64,000 nucleotides of DNA. Source: Phormidesmis sp963789215. GTDB taxonomy: Bacteria > Cyanobacteriota > Cyanobacteriia > Phormidesmidales > Phormidesmidaceae. A program made the position numbers and the translations under genes. Below, piece after piece: positions 52,738-62,263 of this stretch (position 1 is its first letter; every line of letters starts with the position of its first letter). Location of the stretch: NCBI GenBank assembly GCA_963789215.1, contig CAWBJY010000011.1, positions 434,001-498,000 of the forward strand. The letters run 5' to 3'. The notes beneath the pieces are model-generated. The model ran no database searches. It had not been told where the DNA came from and saw only the letters and a program-made list of their open reading frames with translations.

Positions 52738-54867
52738 ATGTCTATGACTCTACGTTACAGAAGCGCTGCGTACTTATTGCTGGGGTTACTGTTTAGCGTA
52801 TTTCTTTCAATCAGCGTCTTTAGCACTACGGCCACCGCAGAAGGGATTGTGCTGCCAGAGGATGCGATGGTGAATGTGACTCGCTCGGTGGCTAGCGGTG
52901 GCTGTGGTTTGGTGGGAAATGGCCAGGTTGACAACACGCAGGCGTTAAAAGCCTGTATTAAAAAATACGCCAATTTAGAAACCTGGGAAGACGACAGCAT
53001 TACTCGCAGCCCGCTATATTTTCCCGATGGCACCTATCTATTTTCAGACAGCGTTTTGTGGCAGGCGTTTCTATTTTTACAAGGGCAGAGTCGCGATCGC
53101 ACTATCCTAAAACTGGCCAACAACGCTGCCGGGTTCTCCGATAGCGATGCGCCTAAAGTATTCATCGGCCTCGGCGAAAATCAGCAAGACTTCTACGGCG
53201 TGGGCTTTAGAAATATCATGCGAAACTTTACCCTGGATGTGGGCGCGGGCAACCCTGGCGCGATTGGCCTGTCGTACTACGGCAGCAACCAGAGCAACGC
53301 CGAAAATATCTTAGTCAAAACGTCCGATGCTCAACAGGCGGGCTGGGCAGGCGTTGCCGAACGCGGTGGGGCGTGCCCCGGGCTATTAAAAAACATCTCG
53401 ATAGAAGGGTTTGACTATGGCCTAGTGCCTGCTAGCGGCTGCACCCACGAAAATATCACGCTGACAAAGCAAAACGCTGCTGGCATTTATTGCACTGAGA
53501 AGCACTACACCGGTTACAGCCCTGAGCACAAGTATTCTTGGGGCGGTGGCGTTGGGGTTGGCGGAAGAGCGATCGCCCTCATGAACCTAGTCAGCAACAA
53601 CAGCGTCCCCGTCTTCAGCTTCAACTCAGATGACGCGGCAACGCCCTCTTCGTGCGGCATTACTCTAACAAATGCTCAGCTCAAAGGCGGCCAGTCTGGC
53701 ACAGCGGCTATCAATACCGTTGCTCCTATCTATGCTCGCAACATCACTACTCAAGGCTATCAAGTTGCCATTTGCGATCGGTTCAATCAGCGCAAAACAG
53801 GAACAAATGTCAAAGAATATGCCAGCGAGACCTACAGAGCGCTACCTAATGGAGATCTATCGTTTAATCAACCGTTTAAGACTACGCCCGACACAACTTA
53901 TCCAAACATAAACCAGGCAAAGTGGGCTAGCGTAATAGACTTTGGCGCTAACCCAGACGATTTCGATTCTGATACTCGCGCGATTCAATCAGCCATTGAT
54001 AGCGGCGCAGAAGTCATCTATTTCTCCTCACCTAAAGACACCAATAATCAGACCGATTATTTGACCGACGACACCATTGTGATTCGCAAAAACGTGAGAT
54101 TTGTTCTAGGACTGAACAACAGCATGAAGTCTTACAATGGCATGGCGGGTAAATCAATCTTCCGCATTGAGGAGACGACTGGAAATGCGGTTGTTTTTGA
54201 CGCGCTAGAGTTCGTAAGCTTCGACAATGCTATAGATCACAATATCTTCGAGCATAACTCTAGCAAAAACCTAGTGCTAAAAAGCCTGCTATTCAACAGC
54301 ACAACGAACACCAGTCGCATTCAAAATGCCTACTTCAGCAAAATAGATCAGCCTGGAATTTTGTTTGTTGAAGATGTTGTCGGTAGCGGCCACGTTGAGA
54401 TTAAAGAAAACGGAGAGATGTATGCAAAGCAGTTTAACTTCAACGTTGGCAAAACCCTGGACAAGCCGCTGGTGAGCAATCAGGGCGGGCTAGTTTCTAT
54501 TATGCAGTGGCGTCCAGAAAACTCTGGCCCCGCCGATACCGAAGAACCCTTGATGCGAACAACCAACGGAGGCTCTACCGAAATTTTGAGCACCTGGATT
54601 GACAATCAGCAAGCTACCTCTCCCGAGCGGCCAGCCTTTGAAGTCGTAAACGCTAATTTATTTATCAATGCTCGCTTTCCCGGCTGGGGACATGCGTACA
54701 AAAGAGACCCCAATAATCCCTTCTTTAGCTACGTCAACTATCACATCGCCGTTAGAGAAACGCAGAAAGGCAACCGTCAAGACCTAATGCTATACAACAC
54801 GCGCCAGCTACCAAACGGAACTGACTATAGCGTCACGGCCTATGCGACTCGTTCAGATTCACCATGA
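52738..54867 (+). CDS. Secreted beta-helix protein, pectate-lyase/GH55-like
   Basis: 709 residues from ATG 52738. Signal peptide: a basic start, a hydrophobic core LLLGLLFSVFLSISVF and a likely cut after TATA. Two right-handed beta-helix-like halves, each opening with the pectate-lyase-3 pattern: VDNTQALKACIKKY (~60) and FDSDTRAIQSAIDSGAEVIY (~420). The paired layout resembles GH55 glucanases and related polysaccharide lyases, but I see no clear catalytic residues. It could act on, or bind, extracellular polysaccharide. Confidence 0.72.
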   Translation: MSMTLRYRSAAYLLLGLLFSVFLSISVFSTTATAEGIVLPEDAMVNVTRSVASGGCGLVGNGQVDNTQALKACIKKYANLETWEDDSITRSPLYFPDGTYLFSDSVLWQAFLFLQGQSRDRTILKLANNAAGFSDSDAPKVFIGLGENQQDFYGVGFRNIMRNFTLDVGAGNPGAIGLSYYGSNQSNAENILVKTSDAQQAGWAGVAERGGACPGLLKNISIEGFDYGLVPASGCTHENITLTKQNAAGIYCTEKHYTGYSPEHKYSWGGGVGVGGRAIALMNLVSNNSVPVFSFNSDDAATPSSCGITLTNAQLKGGQSGTAAINTVAPIYARNITTQGYQVAICDRFNQRKTGTNVKEYASETYRALPNGDLSFNQPFKTTPDTTYPNINQAKWASVIDFGANPDDFDSDTRAIQSAIDSGAEVIYFSSPKDTNNQTDYLTDDTIVIRKNVRFVLGLNNSMKSYNGMAGKSIFRIEETTGNAVVFDALEFVSFDNAIDHNIFEHNSSKNLVLKSLLFNSTTNTSRIQNAYFSKIDQPGILFVEDVVGSGHVEIKENGEMYAKQFNFNVGKTLDKPLVSNQGGLVSIMQWRPENSGPADTEEPLMRTTNGGSTEILSTWIDNQQATSPERPAFEVVNANLFINARFPGWGHAYKRDPNNPFFSYVNYHIAVRETQKGNRQDLMLYNTRQLPNGTDYSVTAYATRSDSP

Positions 54868-54977
54868 CAGACGTTATACAGATCTAGAAAAACAGATAGA
54901 ACAACACATTGGCTTACCTACTTAATTACGCTGATCTACTGACCTTATAGAATTCAGATGAGTATTTTTGAGTGCTT

Positions 54978-56417
54978 TTAACCCTTCTGCTTTTTATAAC
55001 GCTCTTTGAAATCAGCCTGCTGCTCCTTATGCTCAACAATTCGCTTAGGGTAATCTGTTCCTTCTAGCTCCTCTTCTGGAATCTCTCCCGAAATCAACAA
55101 ACTAGTATCCAAATGCCGAATTTCTGGCACCCACTCGCGAATGTATTCTGCATCTGGATCGTACTTTTTTGCCTGACTCGCCGGGTTGAAGATTCTTAAG
55201 GGCTTTGGATCCATGCCGCTAGAGGCGCTCCACTGCCAGCCGCCGTTGTTAGAAGAGAGATCGCCATCGTACAGCTTTTGCAGAAAGTACTTCTCTCCCC
55301 AGCGCCAGTCGATAATCAAATCCTTGGTGAGAAAGCTTGCCACAATCATCCGGCAGCGGTTGTGCATCCAGCCGGTTGTGTTGAGCTGTCGCATTGCTGC
55401 ATCCACAATTGGGTAGCCCGTTCTGCCTTCGCACCAGGCTTCGAATAGAGTCTCGTTGTTGTCCCAGGGGAAGTCTTTTAGCGGGTCGCGGTAAGGGCCT
55501 TCGGCTAGCTCTGGAAAAAAGTACATGACGCTTTGATAGAACTCTCGCCAGCAAAGTTCTTGCTGCCAGGTGCGAATGTTCTCTCTGGTTTCGTCGCTGC
55601 GAGCGCGGCTGTGGGCATCGGCGGCGGCTTCCCATACGGTGCGAATACCAATGGTGCCGAACTTGAGCGCGGCGCTAAGCGTTGAGGTGCCTGGAATTGC
55701 CGGAAAGTCTCTCTTTTCGTCGTATTCTGCAACGGCGCGTTCGTCATCGCAAAAGGTTTCTAGCTGCGCTAGGGCTGCTTTCTCTCCTGGGGCAAGCAGC
55801 AGCTCGTTTTCCCATTCGTATCCTAGGTCTTTCGCCGTTGGCAATTCGATATTGCCCGCATCGTTTGCCGTCGCCTTTTCGTGAGGACTCAGCCCGGTGG
55901 TATTACTCAATGCTTCAACGGGCGGCTTTTTCTCATGCTGTAACCAGTTTCGCCAAAAGGGTGTATACACTCTATACGGATCGCCGCCGCCTGTTTTGAT
56001 GGTGTCTGGATCGTTCATTAGCTGATCCCAAAACTGGGTGCAGCGCTCAATGTCTTTTTCTTTTAGGGCGGCGGCCACGTCGGTGTCTCGCTGACGGGCG
56101 TAAGGCTCTACGTCGCGGTTCCAGTAGACGGCAGTTGCACCGAGTGCGGCGGCTAGTTTGGGAATCGCTTTTTTAGGATCGCCTTTGAGAATGAGCAGTT
56201 CGCTCCCGGCAGACTTGTAGCTTTCTTGCAGTTCGGCTAGTGAGCCAATCATGTAGGTAACGCGGGCCGGGGCGATGTCGTCGCCGTCTAGAATGCCGGG
56301 GTCTAAGCAGAATACGCCAATGACTTTGGGCGTGCGATCGCGCGCCGCTACCAATCCCAAATTATCTCGAATCCGCAAGTCCTTGCGATGCCAAAACAGC
56401 ACTAATTCGTCCGCCAT
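54978..56417 (-). CDS. phr: Deoxyribodipyrimidine photolyase (class I, FAD)
   Basis: 479 residues. N-terminal antenna domain (LVLFWHRKDLRIRDNLGLVA) and C-terminal FAD domain with WQQELCWREFYQSVMYFFPE, the signature TGYPIVDAAMRQLNTTGWMH, NRCRMIVASFLTKDLI and SNNGGWQWSASSGMDPKP. It splits pyrimidine dimers with blue light. The closest well-studied relative, Synechococcus photolyase, uses 8-HDF as antenna, which cofG at 6436 would help make. Confidence 0.94.
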   Translation of the reverse strand: MADELVLFWHRKDLRIRDNLGLVAARDRTPKVIGVFCLDPGILDGDDIAPARVTYMIGSLAELQESYKSAGSELLILKGDPKKAIPKLAAALGATAVYWNRDVEPYARQRDTDVAAALKEKDIERCTQFWDQLMNDPDTIKTGGGDPYRVYTPFWRNWLQHEKKPPVEALSNTTGLSPHEKATANDAGNIELPTAKDLGYEWENELLLAPGEKAALAQLETFCDDERAVAEYDEKRDFPAIPGTSTLSAALKFGTIGIRTVWEAAADAHSRARSDETRENIRTWQQELCWREFYQSVMYFFPELAEGPYRDPLKDFPWDNNETLFEAWCEGRTGYPIVDAAMRQLNTTGWMHNRCRMIVASFLTKDLIIDWRWGEKYFLQKLYDGDLSSNNGGWQWSASSGMDPKPLRIFNPASQAKKYDPDAEYIREWVPEIRHLDTSLLISGEIPEEELEGTDYPKRIVEHKEQQADFKERYKKQKG

Positions 56418-56540
56418 ACCTTACCTTTACTCCCTTACTCACAAAAGATTATCGCGCCTTGTTGTAGTGAGCCTGTCTATATAGAGATAGGTTTATAGAG
56501 AGTAGGTTTGTCAGGCGTAGTTGGCATAACGATAAGTGAA

Positions 56541-56582
56541 TTTGTCATTTCCTATTTGTCATGCTCTGTTTGTCACGCTTTA
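56541..56582. repeat. Three 14-bp tandem units near the NUDIX gene end
   Basis: TTTGTCATTTCCTA, TTTGTCATGCTCTG and TTTGTCACGCTTTA, three units with a shared TTTGTCA start, ending about 20 bp before the NUDIX stop codon (minus strand), that is, just downstream of that gene. Confidence 0.75.
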
Positions 56583-56599
56583 AACGGGTGAAAGAAGCG

Positions 56600-57148
56600 C
56601 TAGGATAGCCGCGCCTTTGCCATATAAAAGGCCGCGATGGACTTGGCATCAATTGGAACGCCTTCTAAAATTGCTTTTTCCAAAGCGTCAGCGTCCATTA
56701 GCACAACTTCAATGTCTTCATCTTCGTCTGCGTCGGGCGGGTTCTCTAGCTTCTCTAAATCGGTCGCTAGGTAAGCATAGATAATCTCGTCCGAATAACC
56801 CGGCGCGTTGGGAAAGTCTCCCAAGGCTTTCCAGGTGGCTGCTTTGTAGCCTGTTTCTTCTTGAATCTCTCTTTGCACCGTTGCCAGCGGTTCTTCACCT
56901 ACTTCTACCGTGCCAGCAGGAAACTCCAACAATCTTCCCTGCATGGCAAAGCGGTATTGGCGCACCATTACAAACTGTCCGTCGTCGGTTACGGGTACAG
57001 CCATAGAGCCGCCAGGATGAAAGATACATTCTCGGTAGCCGACGTTGCCATTGGGGAGCCGCAGCTTGTTTACGCCAAAGCTGAATTTTGCCCCCTGGTA
57101 AAACAGTTTCTGCTCTAGCTGCTCGGGGGGTTCTTTTCCTAATGGCAT
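56600..57148 (-). CDS. NUDIX hydrolase (ADP-ribose pyrophosphatase type)
   Basis: 182 residues from ATG 57148, preceded by AGGAAA. The Nudix box is GTVEVGEEPLATVQREIQEE followed by TGY. LLEFPAGTVE and VRQYRFAMQGR are typical of the ADP-sugar pyrophosphatase branch. The start overlaps the folK stop by 10 bp, so the two are translationally coupled. Confidence 0.88.
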   Translation of the reverse strand: MPLGKEPPEQLEQKLFYQGAKFSFGVNKLRLPNGNVGYRECIFHPGGSMAVPVTDDGQFVMVRQYRFAMQGRLLEFPAGTVEVGEEPLATVQREIQEETGYKAATWKALGDFPNAPGYSDEIIYAYLATDLEKLENPPDADEDEDIEVVLMDADALEKAILEGVPIDAKSIAAFYMAKARLS

Positions 57149-57726
57149 GGGGAGGGCTTTCCTGAGGGCGCGGTTTTGCAAGGTGTCGGCAGTCTTGAGC
57201 TGAGTCGCTCTACGCCAGCGGTCGATAGCTGAGCTAATAGCTGTTCTGTGGTTTGGTTGAGGATAGGGTGCTGCCAGTTGGGCGCGATGTCCATCAGCGG
57301 TACTAATACAAAGGGACGCTCGTGCAGGCGAGGATGCGGGACGGTAAGGCCCAGAATATCCAGGATGCGATCGCCATAAAACAGCAAATCTAAATCTAGC
57401 GATCTAGCGCCCCAGCGCACCTGGCGCACCCGGCCAAACTGATTTTCAACAGACAGCAGCTGATGCAGGAGCGCAACTGGCGTTAGCCCTGTTTTGACGA
57501 GGATACAGGCGTTGAGATAGTCGGGCTGCGGGGGGCCAACTGGCGCAGTGCGGTAAAAGTGCGATCGCGCGCTCACTTCAATGCTTTGAATCTGGTCTAG
57601 GACGGCGATCGCCTCGGACAAAATGCGCTGCGAATCGCCCAAATTGCCGCCCAGGGCGATCGCGGCAAAACTCAAATCCGCTTCAGCCGGTTGCTTATTT
57701 TGGGCGATCGCCAAGGGTTCACTCAT
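57139..57726 (-). CDS. folK: 2-amino-4-hydroxy-6-hydroxymethyldihydropteridine diphosphokinase (FolK)
   Basis: 195 residues. HPPK signature: AIALGGNLGDSQ, FYRTAPVGPPQPDYLNACIL, RWGARSLDLDLLFYGD and VPHPRLHERPFVLVPL. It transfers pyrophosphate to the pterin in folate synthesis. A short Ser/Glu-rich N-terminal extension precedes the core. Confidence 0.95.
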   Translation of the reverse strand: MSEPLAIAQNKQPAEADLSFAAIALGGNLGDSQRILSEAIAVLDQIQSIEVSARSHFYRTAPVGPPQPDYLNACILVKTGLTPVALLHQLLSVENQFGRVRQVRWGARSLDLDLLFYGDRILDILGLTVPHPRLHERPFVLVPLMDIAPNWQHPILNQTTEQLLAQLSTAGVERLSSRLPTPCKTAPSGKPSPCH

Positions 57727-57767
57727 GCGGTTAGACCGGCTTGTCTGAATACGTCCATCTAGAATCC

Positions 57768-57853
57768 AGACTTTACCAGATCTTCTAGACTTTGCCAGAT
57801 CTATAACTTTGCTAGATCTATACTCTGCTAGATCTAGGCTTTGCCAGATCTAG
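57768..57853. repeat. 16-19 bp tandem repeat at the trxA stop codon
   Basis: Five imperfect units of the type ACTTTGCCAGATCTATA. The last unit contains CTAG, whose reverse strand carries the trxA stop. The array fills most of the trxA-folK gap. Confidence 0.85.
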
Positions 57854-58179
57854 GCGTCGCCACCCAATACACCGCGCACTCGGCTAGCTAACTGATCTGC
57901 CGTGACCACGCCCTCAATTCGATCGACAGGCTGGCCGTTCTTGAACAATAGCAGCGTCGGCAGCGCGTGAATCTTATGCTGAGAGGCCAGTTCGGGGTAG
58001 CGCTCGGTGTCCACTTTGGCCACCTTAATCTCGTCCTTCATCTCCGCACTGACCTGGGTTAAAATTTTTGCCATCATCTGGCAAGGGCCGCACCAGTCGG
58101 CATAAAAATCGACCAAAACGGGCTTGTCGGAACCGCTTACTAGCTCCTCGAAGCTGCTGAATTGCTGTTTGACTGACAT
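57850..58179 (-). CDS. trxA: Thioredoxin
   Basis: 109 residues. Active site DWCGPCQMMAKIL (Cys-Gly-Pro-Cys), VDFYADWCG, VAKVDTERYPELA and the cis-Pro block IHALPTLLLFKNG. It reduces disulfides in target enzymes with electrons from ferredoxin- or NADPH-thioredoxin reductase. It is upstream of folK on the same strand, separated by the tandem repeat. Confidence 0.96.
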   Translation of the reverse strand: MSVKQQFSSFEELVSGSDKPVLVDFYADWCGPCQMMAKILTQVSAEMKDEIKVAKVDTERYPELASQHKIHALPTLLLFKNGQPVDRIEGVVTADQLASRVRGVLGGDA

Positions 58180-58388
58180 GAGTTTAGAAAGAGAAAAAGA
58201 ACTTCTTCATGCTAATGGCCTAGTCTCAAGATGAGTGCTTTGTTTCGTAATAATTTAAGACCGCACAATTTAAGACCGCTGCCGGCTAAGCGGAGATTGA
58301 TTGCGAGGATTTGGTGAGAATTGATCCCCACCCCCGCGAAAGATTACAGTGATTGAGCAAATTTCAAGACGCGTAAGGATTCACAATC

Positions 58389-59138
58389 ATGGTTGGAGCG
58401 CTAGCAGATCAAGTTGCCGTTGTGACAGGCTCGTCGCGAGGGATTGGTAAAGCAGCGGCGCTGGCACTGGCCGGCGAAGGCGCGAAGGTCGTGGTGAACT
58501 ATGCGAGTTCTAGCGGGGCGGCAGACGAGGTGGTGCAGCAGATTGAGGCGGATGGGGGAAGTGCGATCGCGCTTCAAGCCGATGTCTCTAAGTCCGATCA
58601 GGTCGATGCGCTCATTAAGGCCACGATGGACAAGTTTGGCCGCATTGACGTGTTGGTAAACAACGCCGGGATTACTCGCGATACCCTGTTGCTCCGGATG
58701 AAGCCCGAAGACTGGCAGGCCGTGATCGACCTCAACTTGACGGGCGTTTTTCTCTGCACTCGCGCCGTTAGTAAAATCATGCTCAAGCAGCGCTCGGGCC
58801 GCATTATCAATATCTCCTCAGTGGCCGGACTGATGGGTAACCCTGGTCAGGCTAACTACAGCGCGGCTAAAGCAGGCGTGATTGGCTTTACAAAGACAGT
58901 GGCAAAAGAGCTAGCACCGCGTGGCGTAACGGCTAATGTCGTCGCCCCTGGATTTATCGCGACAGATATGACTGGCGATTTGAAGAACGCCGAAGAAATT
59001 CTCAAGTACATTCCGCTAGGCCGCTACGGACAGCCAGATGAAGTTGCCGGACTGATTCGCTACCTGGCTGCCGATCCGTCCGCTGCGTACATTACCGGCC
59101 AGGTGATGAATGTGGACGGTGGGATGGTAATGCATTAG
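58389..59138 (+). CDS. fabG: 3-oxoacyl-ACP reductase (FabG)
   Basis: 249 residues from ATG 58389, with AAGGA upstream. Short-chain dehydrogenase: GSSRGIGKAAALAL (NADPH loop), NNAGITRDTLLLRM, catalytic Ser in NISSVAGLMGN and YSAAKAGVIGFTK (Tyr ~157 and Lys). It performs the first reduction of fatty-acid elongation. Its last 47 bp overlap the 3' end of the acyltransferase on the other strand. Confidence 0.96.
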   Translation: MVGALADQVAVVTGSSRGIGKAAALALAGEGAKVVVNYASSSGAADEVVQQIEADGGSAIALQADVSKSDQVDALIKATMDKFGRIDVLVNNAGITRDTLLLRMKPEDWQAVIDLNLTGVFLCTRAVSKIMLKQRSGRIINISSVAGLMGNPGQANYSAAKAGVIGFTKTVAKELAPRGVTANVVAPGFIATDMTGDLKNAEEILKYIPLGRYGQPDEVAGLIRYLAADPSAAYITGQVMNVDGGMVMH

Positions 59139-60348
59139 CTTGGGCCGCCACCTCGACGGTCGATAGTACTACCACCTCCGGAACTGCTGCTACAGCGGGC
59201 TGTTTGGGCGTAATTAAACCCTTCATCCAGCGTCTTGAAGGCTCTTCAATCAGGTGGTTGGCCGCGATCGCAACTACCACCATTACGCCTAGATACCCTA
59301 GTAACGCCGCTGTCTTCACCATCAGGTCCATTTCGGCAAACCTTTCTAGGGGCAGCGCTCGCCGCAGAACGATCAGGCACAAAAAGTGAGTGATATACAG
59401 CGCGTAGGAAAGCTCGCCGCCTTTCATCGCGATTCGAGTGCTACAAAGATGGGCGATCGCGCCTTTTTCCCAGGCGAGTAGATAAATTGCGATCGCGCAG
59501 AGCGGCGTTAGCCACAGCGCATCTAGCTGATCGGGTGTGCCGATAATCGAGCCGAGCTGATTGGACAATATGTTAGGCGTTGAAACTACGGTGATGCCGG
59601 CAACGGTCACCATTCCAGTGGCAGTGGCTAAGCCGCGCCACCGGTAGCCCCATCTGGCCGCGTAGAGGTTGTACAAAAGGCAGCCGGCCACAAACTCTCC
59701 GGCAATGCGCAGTACGCCATAGCTACCCGCGCCGCGAATGGCCTGCCAGTTTACATCTAGTCCCTGGCAGATGGCGGCCGTCAGCAGGAGCACTGCAATC
59801 ATAGCCGCGGCTGAATAAGCCGGATTTCGAATGCGCAGCGTTGCCGCGATGACGACCGGAAAAAGCAGGTAGGCTAACCATTCGCAGCTCACGGCCCAGG
59901 CGATCGCGTTCCAGCTAAAAGCGGTTGGCAAACTCCAAGCCTGGACTAAAAATAAATTTTGAATCAGCCCCGATAGGGAGTAAAACTCGGGATAACTTAG
60001 CTCCGAGCCGCTGGCATTTGCCGCTACCACCAGCAGAATCGTTGCGCCTAGCGTAATAAAGTGCAGCGGATAGATTCGAGCTAGGCGCAGCCACAGAAAT
60101 TTTCCGTAGTTCTTTAAGTTGAACGACTTGAAGCGGGGGGCATAGCTGTAGGCAATGACAAAGCCGCTCAAGATGAAGAAGAAGTCTACTCCGGCAAAGC
60201 CCGCCGCCGCAAAGCTTAGTAGCGGTGGCCAGGGTAGAAGCACCGCTAGCTCTTCTTTCAGGTGATAAAGAACAATCCAGATAATTAGAAAGGATCGCAG
60301 TCCGGTGAGCGTGTCGATGTTGCCGCTGCGCTGCGCGAAATTTCTCAT
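59092..60348 (-). CDS. Acyltransferase 3 family membrane protein
   Basis: 418 residues with about ten membrane helices. Opening DTLTGLRSFLIIWIVLYHL and FAGVDFFFILSGFVIAYSYA are the signature of the OafA-type family (the YHL His and FFILSGF). It probably acylates a cell-surface glycan. The last ~40 residues form a Val/Ala-rich cytoplasmic tail whose codons overlap fabG. Confidence 0.87.
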   Translation of the reverse strand: MRNFAQRSGNIDTLTGLRSFLIIWIVLYHLKEELAVLLPWPPLLSFAAAGFAGVDFFFILSGFVIAYSYAPRFKSFNLKNYGKFLWLRLARIYPLHFITLGATILLVVAANASGSELSYPEFYSLSGLIQNLFLVQAWSLPTAFSWNAIAWAVSCEWLAYLLFPVVIAATLRIRNPAYSAAAMIAVLLLTAAICQGLDVNWQAIRGAGSYGVLRIAGEFVAGCLLYNLYAARWGYRWRGLATATGMVTVAGITVVSTPNILSNQLGSIIGTPDQLDALWLTPLCAIAIYLLAWEKGAIAHLCSTRIAMKGGELSYALYITHFLCLIVLRRALPLERFAEMDLMVKTAALLGYLGVMVVVAIAANHLIEEPSRRWMKGLITPKQPAVAAVPEVVVLSTVEVAAQANALPSHRPHSSPGR

Positions 60349-61055
60349 GTTGAATGGTGAAAGAGGTGTACCCGCTGTCCTTACTGCATGGAGCGAAGGG
60401 CATTGATGAAGTCTAGAAAGTTGATAAATAGGCTAAAGCTGCGCTCTACCACGGCTACGTACCTCTAGATTGAACCCAGCAACCTATAGCAGGTAACCGC
60501 TTCACAAGATACGACGAGGAGCCGCTGTTTTAATTCCGACGCATCGCCCTCGTTGATGCATTCCTTACAGGAACGTTGCTTCTGTAAAGCGCTTGATCGG
60601 ATGTTCGCTAAACGGATGCCATCTGACGTTGAAAGATAGTGCCGGCTAACTTCTGCCTATGGCCGCTTTTACCGCTGTTGGGTCGCGCCTGCGTTTTGCT
60701 ATCGCCATAATTACCCCAAAAAGATTTCAAGGGTGTTGGCAAAAGCACATTTAAGAAAGTTGCTAAAGCCTCTAGCGCGGGGGCAATGGGCGAGGGCAAT
60801 GGTGCTACGCAAACCCAGCGTCTTTCTGCTCTTAGGCCCAGTCGAGCCGCCTTGAGCCGTTAATTTATCTTAGAAACCTGTTTGTCTAAAGCGAGATTCT
60901 GTCATACGCCAATAGAGAGAGCTAAACGGCCTATGGACTGCCTATGGACTGAATGTCTGCCAAAGGAAATACAGAGGAAATGTTTTAGACCCAGCGTTAG
61001 TTGTTACGATAGCTAAAGCTAAGAAAATCATTAAGCATAGGGTACGCAATTCACT
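60349..61055. other. Long intergenic region upstream of hemH
   Basis: 707 bp without a supported gene. A 63-codon minus-strand frame (60608-60799) has no recognisable domain. Short direct repeats occur (CTATGGACTG twice near 60935-60950; GGAAATACAGAGGAAATG). It should hold the hemH promoter; I could not place a -10/-35 pair with confidence. Confidence 0.55.
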
Positions 61056-62219
61056 ATGGGCCGTGTGGGAGTCTTATTACTAAACTTGGGCGGGCCAGAG
61101 AAGCCAGAGGATGTGCGTCCTTTTCTGTTTAACCTGTTTTCCGACCCTGAAATTATCCGAATTCCGTTTCCCTTTTTGCAGAAACCGCTGGCTTGGTTCA
61201 TTTCTAGCCGCCGGGCAAAAACCTCTCAAGAAAACTATCAGCAAATTGGCGGTGGCTCGCCGCTAAGGCGGATTACCGAGGAGCAGGGTGAAGCGCTAAA
61301 AGCAGCGCTCGCTCAAAAAGGGCAGGACTCCGAAGTCTACGTCGGTATGCGCTACTGGCATCCCTTTACCGAAGAGGCCATCGACCAGATTAAGCAAGAC
61401 GGCATCAAAAAGCTAGTCGTGCTGCCGCTGTATCCGCAGTATTCTATTAGCACCAGTGGCTCTAGCTTTCGGCAGCTAGAGCAAATGTGGGACGAAGACG
61501 ACCAGCTCAAGCAGATTGACTACACGCTGATTCCCTCCTGGTATTCGCGCCCTGGCTACGTCAATTCGATGGCGAATTTGATTCGCACTGAGCTAGACAA
61601 GCTATCGAACCCAAACGACGCTCATATTTTCTTTAGCGCCCACGGCGTGCCGGTGAGCTACGTCGAAGAATTTGGCGATCCGTACCAGCGCGAGATTGAG
61701 CACTGTACCGATTTGATTATGCAGGCGCTGGGCCGACCCAATGAGCATACGCTGGCTTATCAGAGCCGGGTCGGGCCCATTGAGTGGCTACAGCCCTATA
61801 CCGAAGACGCGATTGAAGAACTGGGTGCGAAAGAGACTGAGCATTTGGTCGTGGTGCCTATTAGCTTTGTCTCTGAGCATATTGAGACGCTGCAAGAAAT
61901 TGACATTGAGTACCGCGAGCTGGCTGAAGCGTCGGGCATTCACCATTTTCACCGGGTGCCTGCGCTCAATACCTACGACGGGTTCATCAACGACTTGGCC
62001 GACATGGTGGATGAAGCGGCGACGGCGAATCCCGTGCTGTTTTCTGATCTAGAGAAGTCTGAGAAGAAGGTGAAAATCTACCCTCAAGACAAGTCCGCTT
62101 GGGGCATGACGCCGGTTGCTGAAGTGTGGAACGGTCGTTTGGCGATGCTGGGCTTTTTGGCGCTGCTCGCCGAAATTGTGACGGGCCACGGGCCGCTACA
62201 CGTAATTGGGCTGCTGTAA
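61056..62219 (+). CDS. hemH: Ferrochelatase with a chlorophyll-binding-like tail
   Basis: 387 residues. VGVLLLNLGGPEKPEDVRPFL at the start, the active-site His in FFSAHGVPVSYVEE and PISFVSEHIETLQEID are family hallmarks; it inserts Fe2+ into protoporphyrin IX. The last ~40 residues are a CAB/HLIP-type membrane helix (EVWNGRLAMLGFLALLAEIV), with the ExxNGRxAMxGF chlorophyll-binding motif typical of cyanobacterial and plastid type II enzymes. Confidence 0.97.
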   Translation: MGRVGVLLLNLGGPEKPEDVRPFLFNLFSDPEIIRIPFPFLQKPLAWFISSRRAKTSQENYQQIGGGSPLRRITEEQGEALKAALAQKGQDSEVYVGMRYWHPFTEEAIDQIKQDGIKKLVVLPLYPQYSISTSGSSFRQLEQMWDEDDQLKQIDYTLIPSWYSRPGYVNSMANLIRTELDKLSNPNDAHIFFSAHGVPVSYVEEFGDPYQREIEHCTDLIMQALGRPNEHTLAYQSRVGPIEWLQPYTEDAIEELGAKETEHLVVVPISFVSEHIETLQEIDIEYRELAEASGIHHFHRVPALNTYDGFINDLADMVDEAATANPVLFSDLEKSEKKVKIYPQDKSAWGMTPVAEVWNGRLAMLGFLALLAEIVTGHGPLHVIGLL

Positions 62220-62263
62220 TTTCTCTTAAGTCCTGAGCGATCGGGCCCTTTTTTAATAGGTTT

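Noticed and set aside
60608..60799. 63-codon minus-strand gene upstream of hemH
   Set aside because: The sequence has no family resemblance; the C-terminal Lys/Arg/Gln-rich part looked transposase-like at first but no motif supports it.
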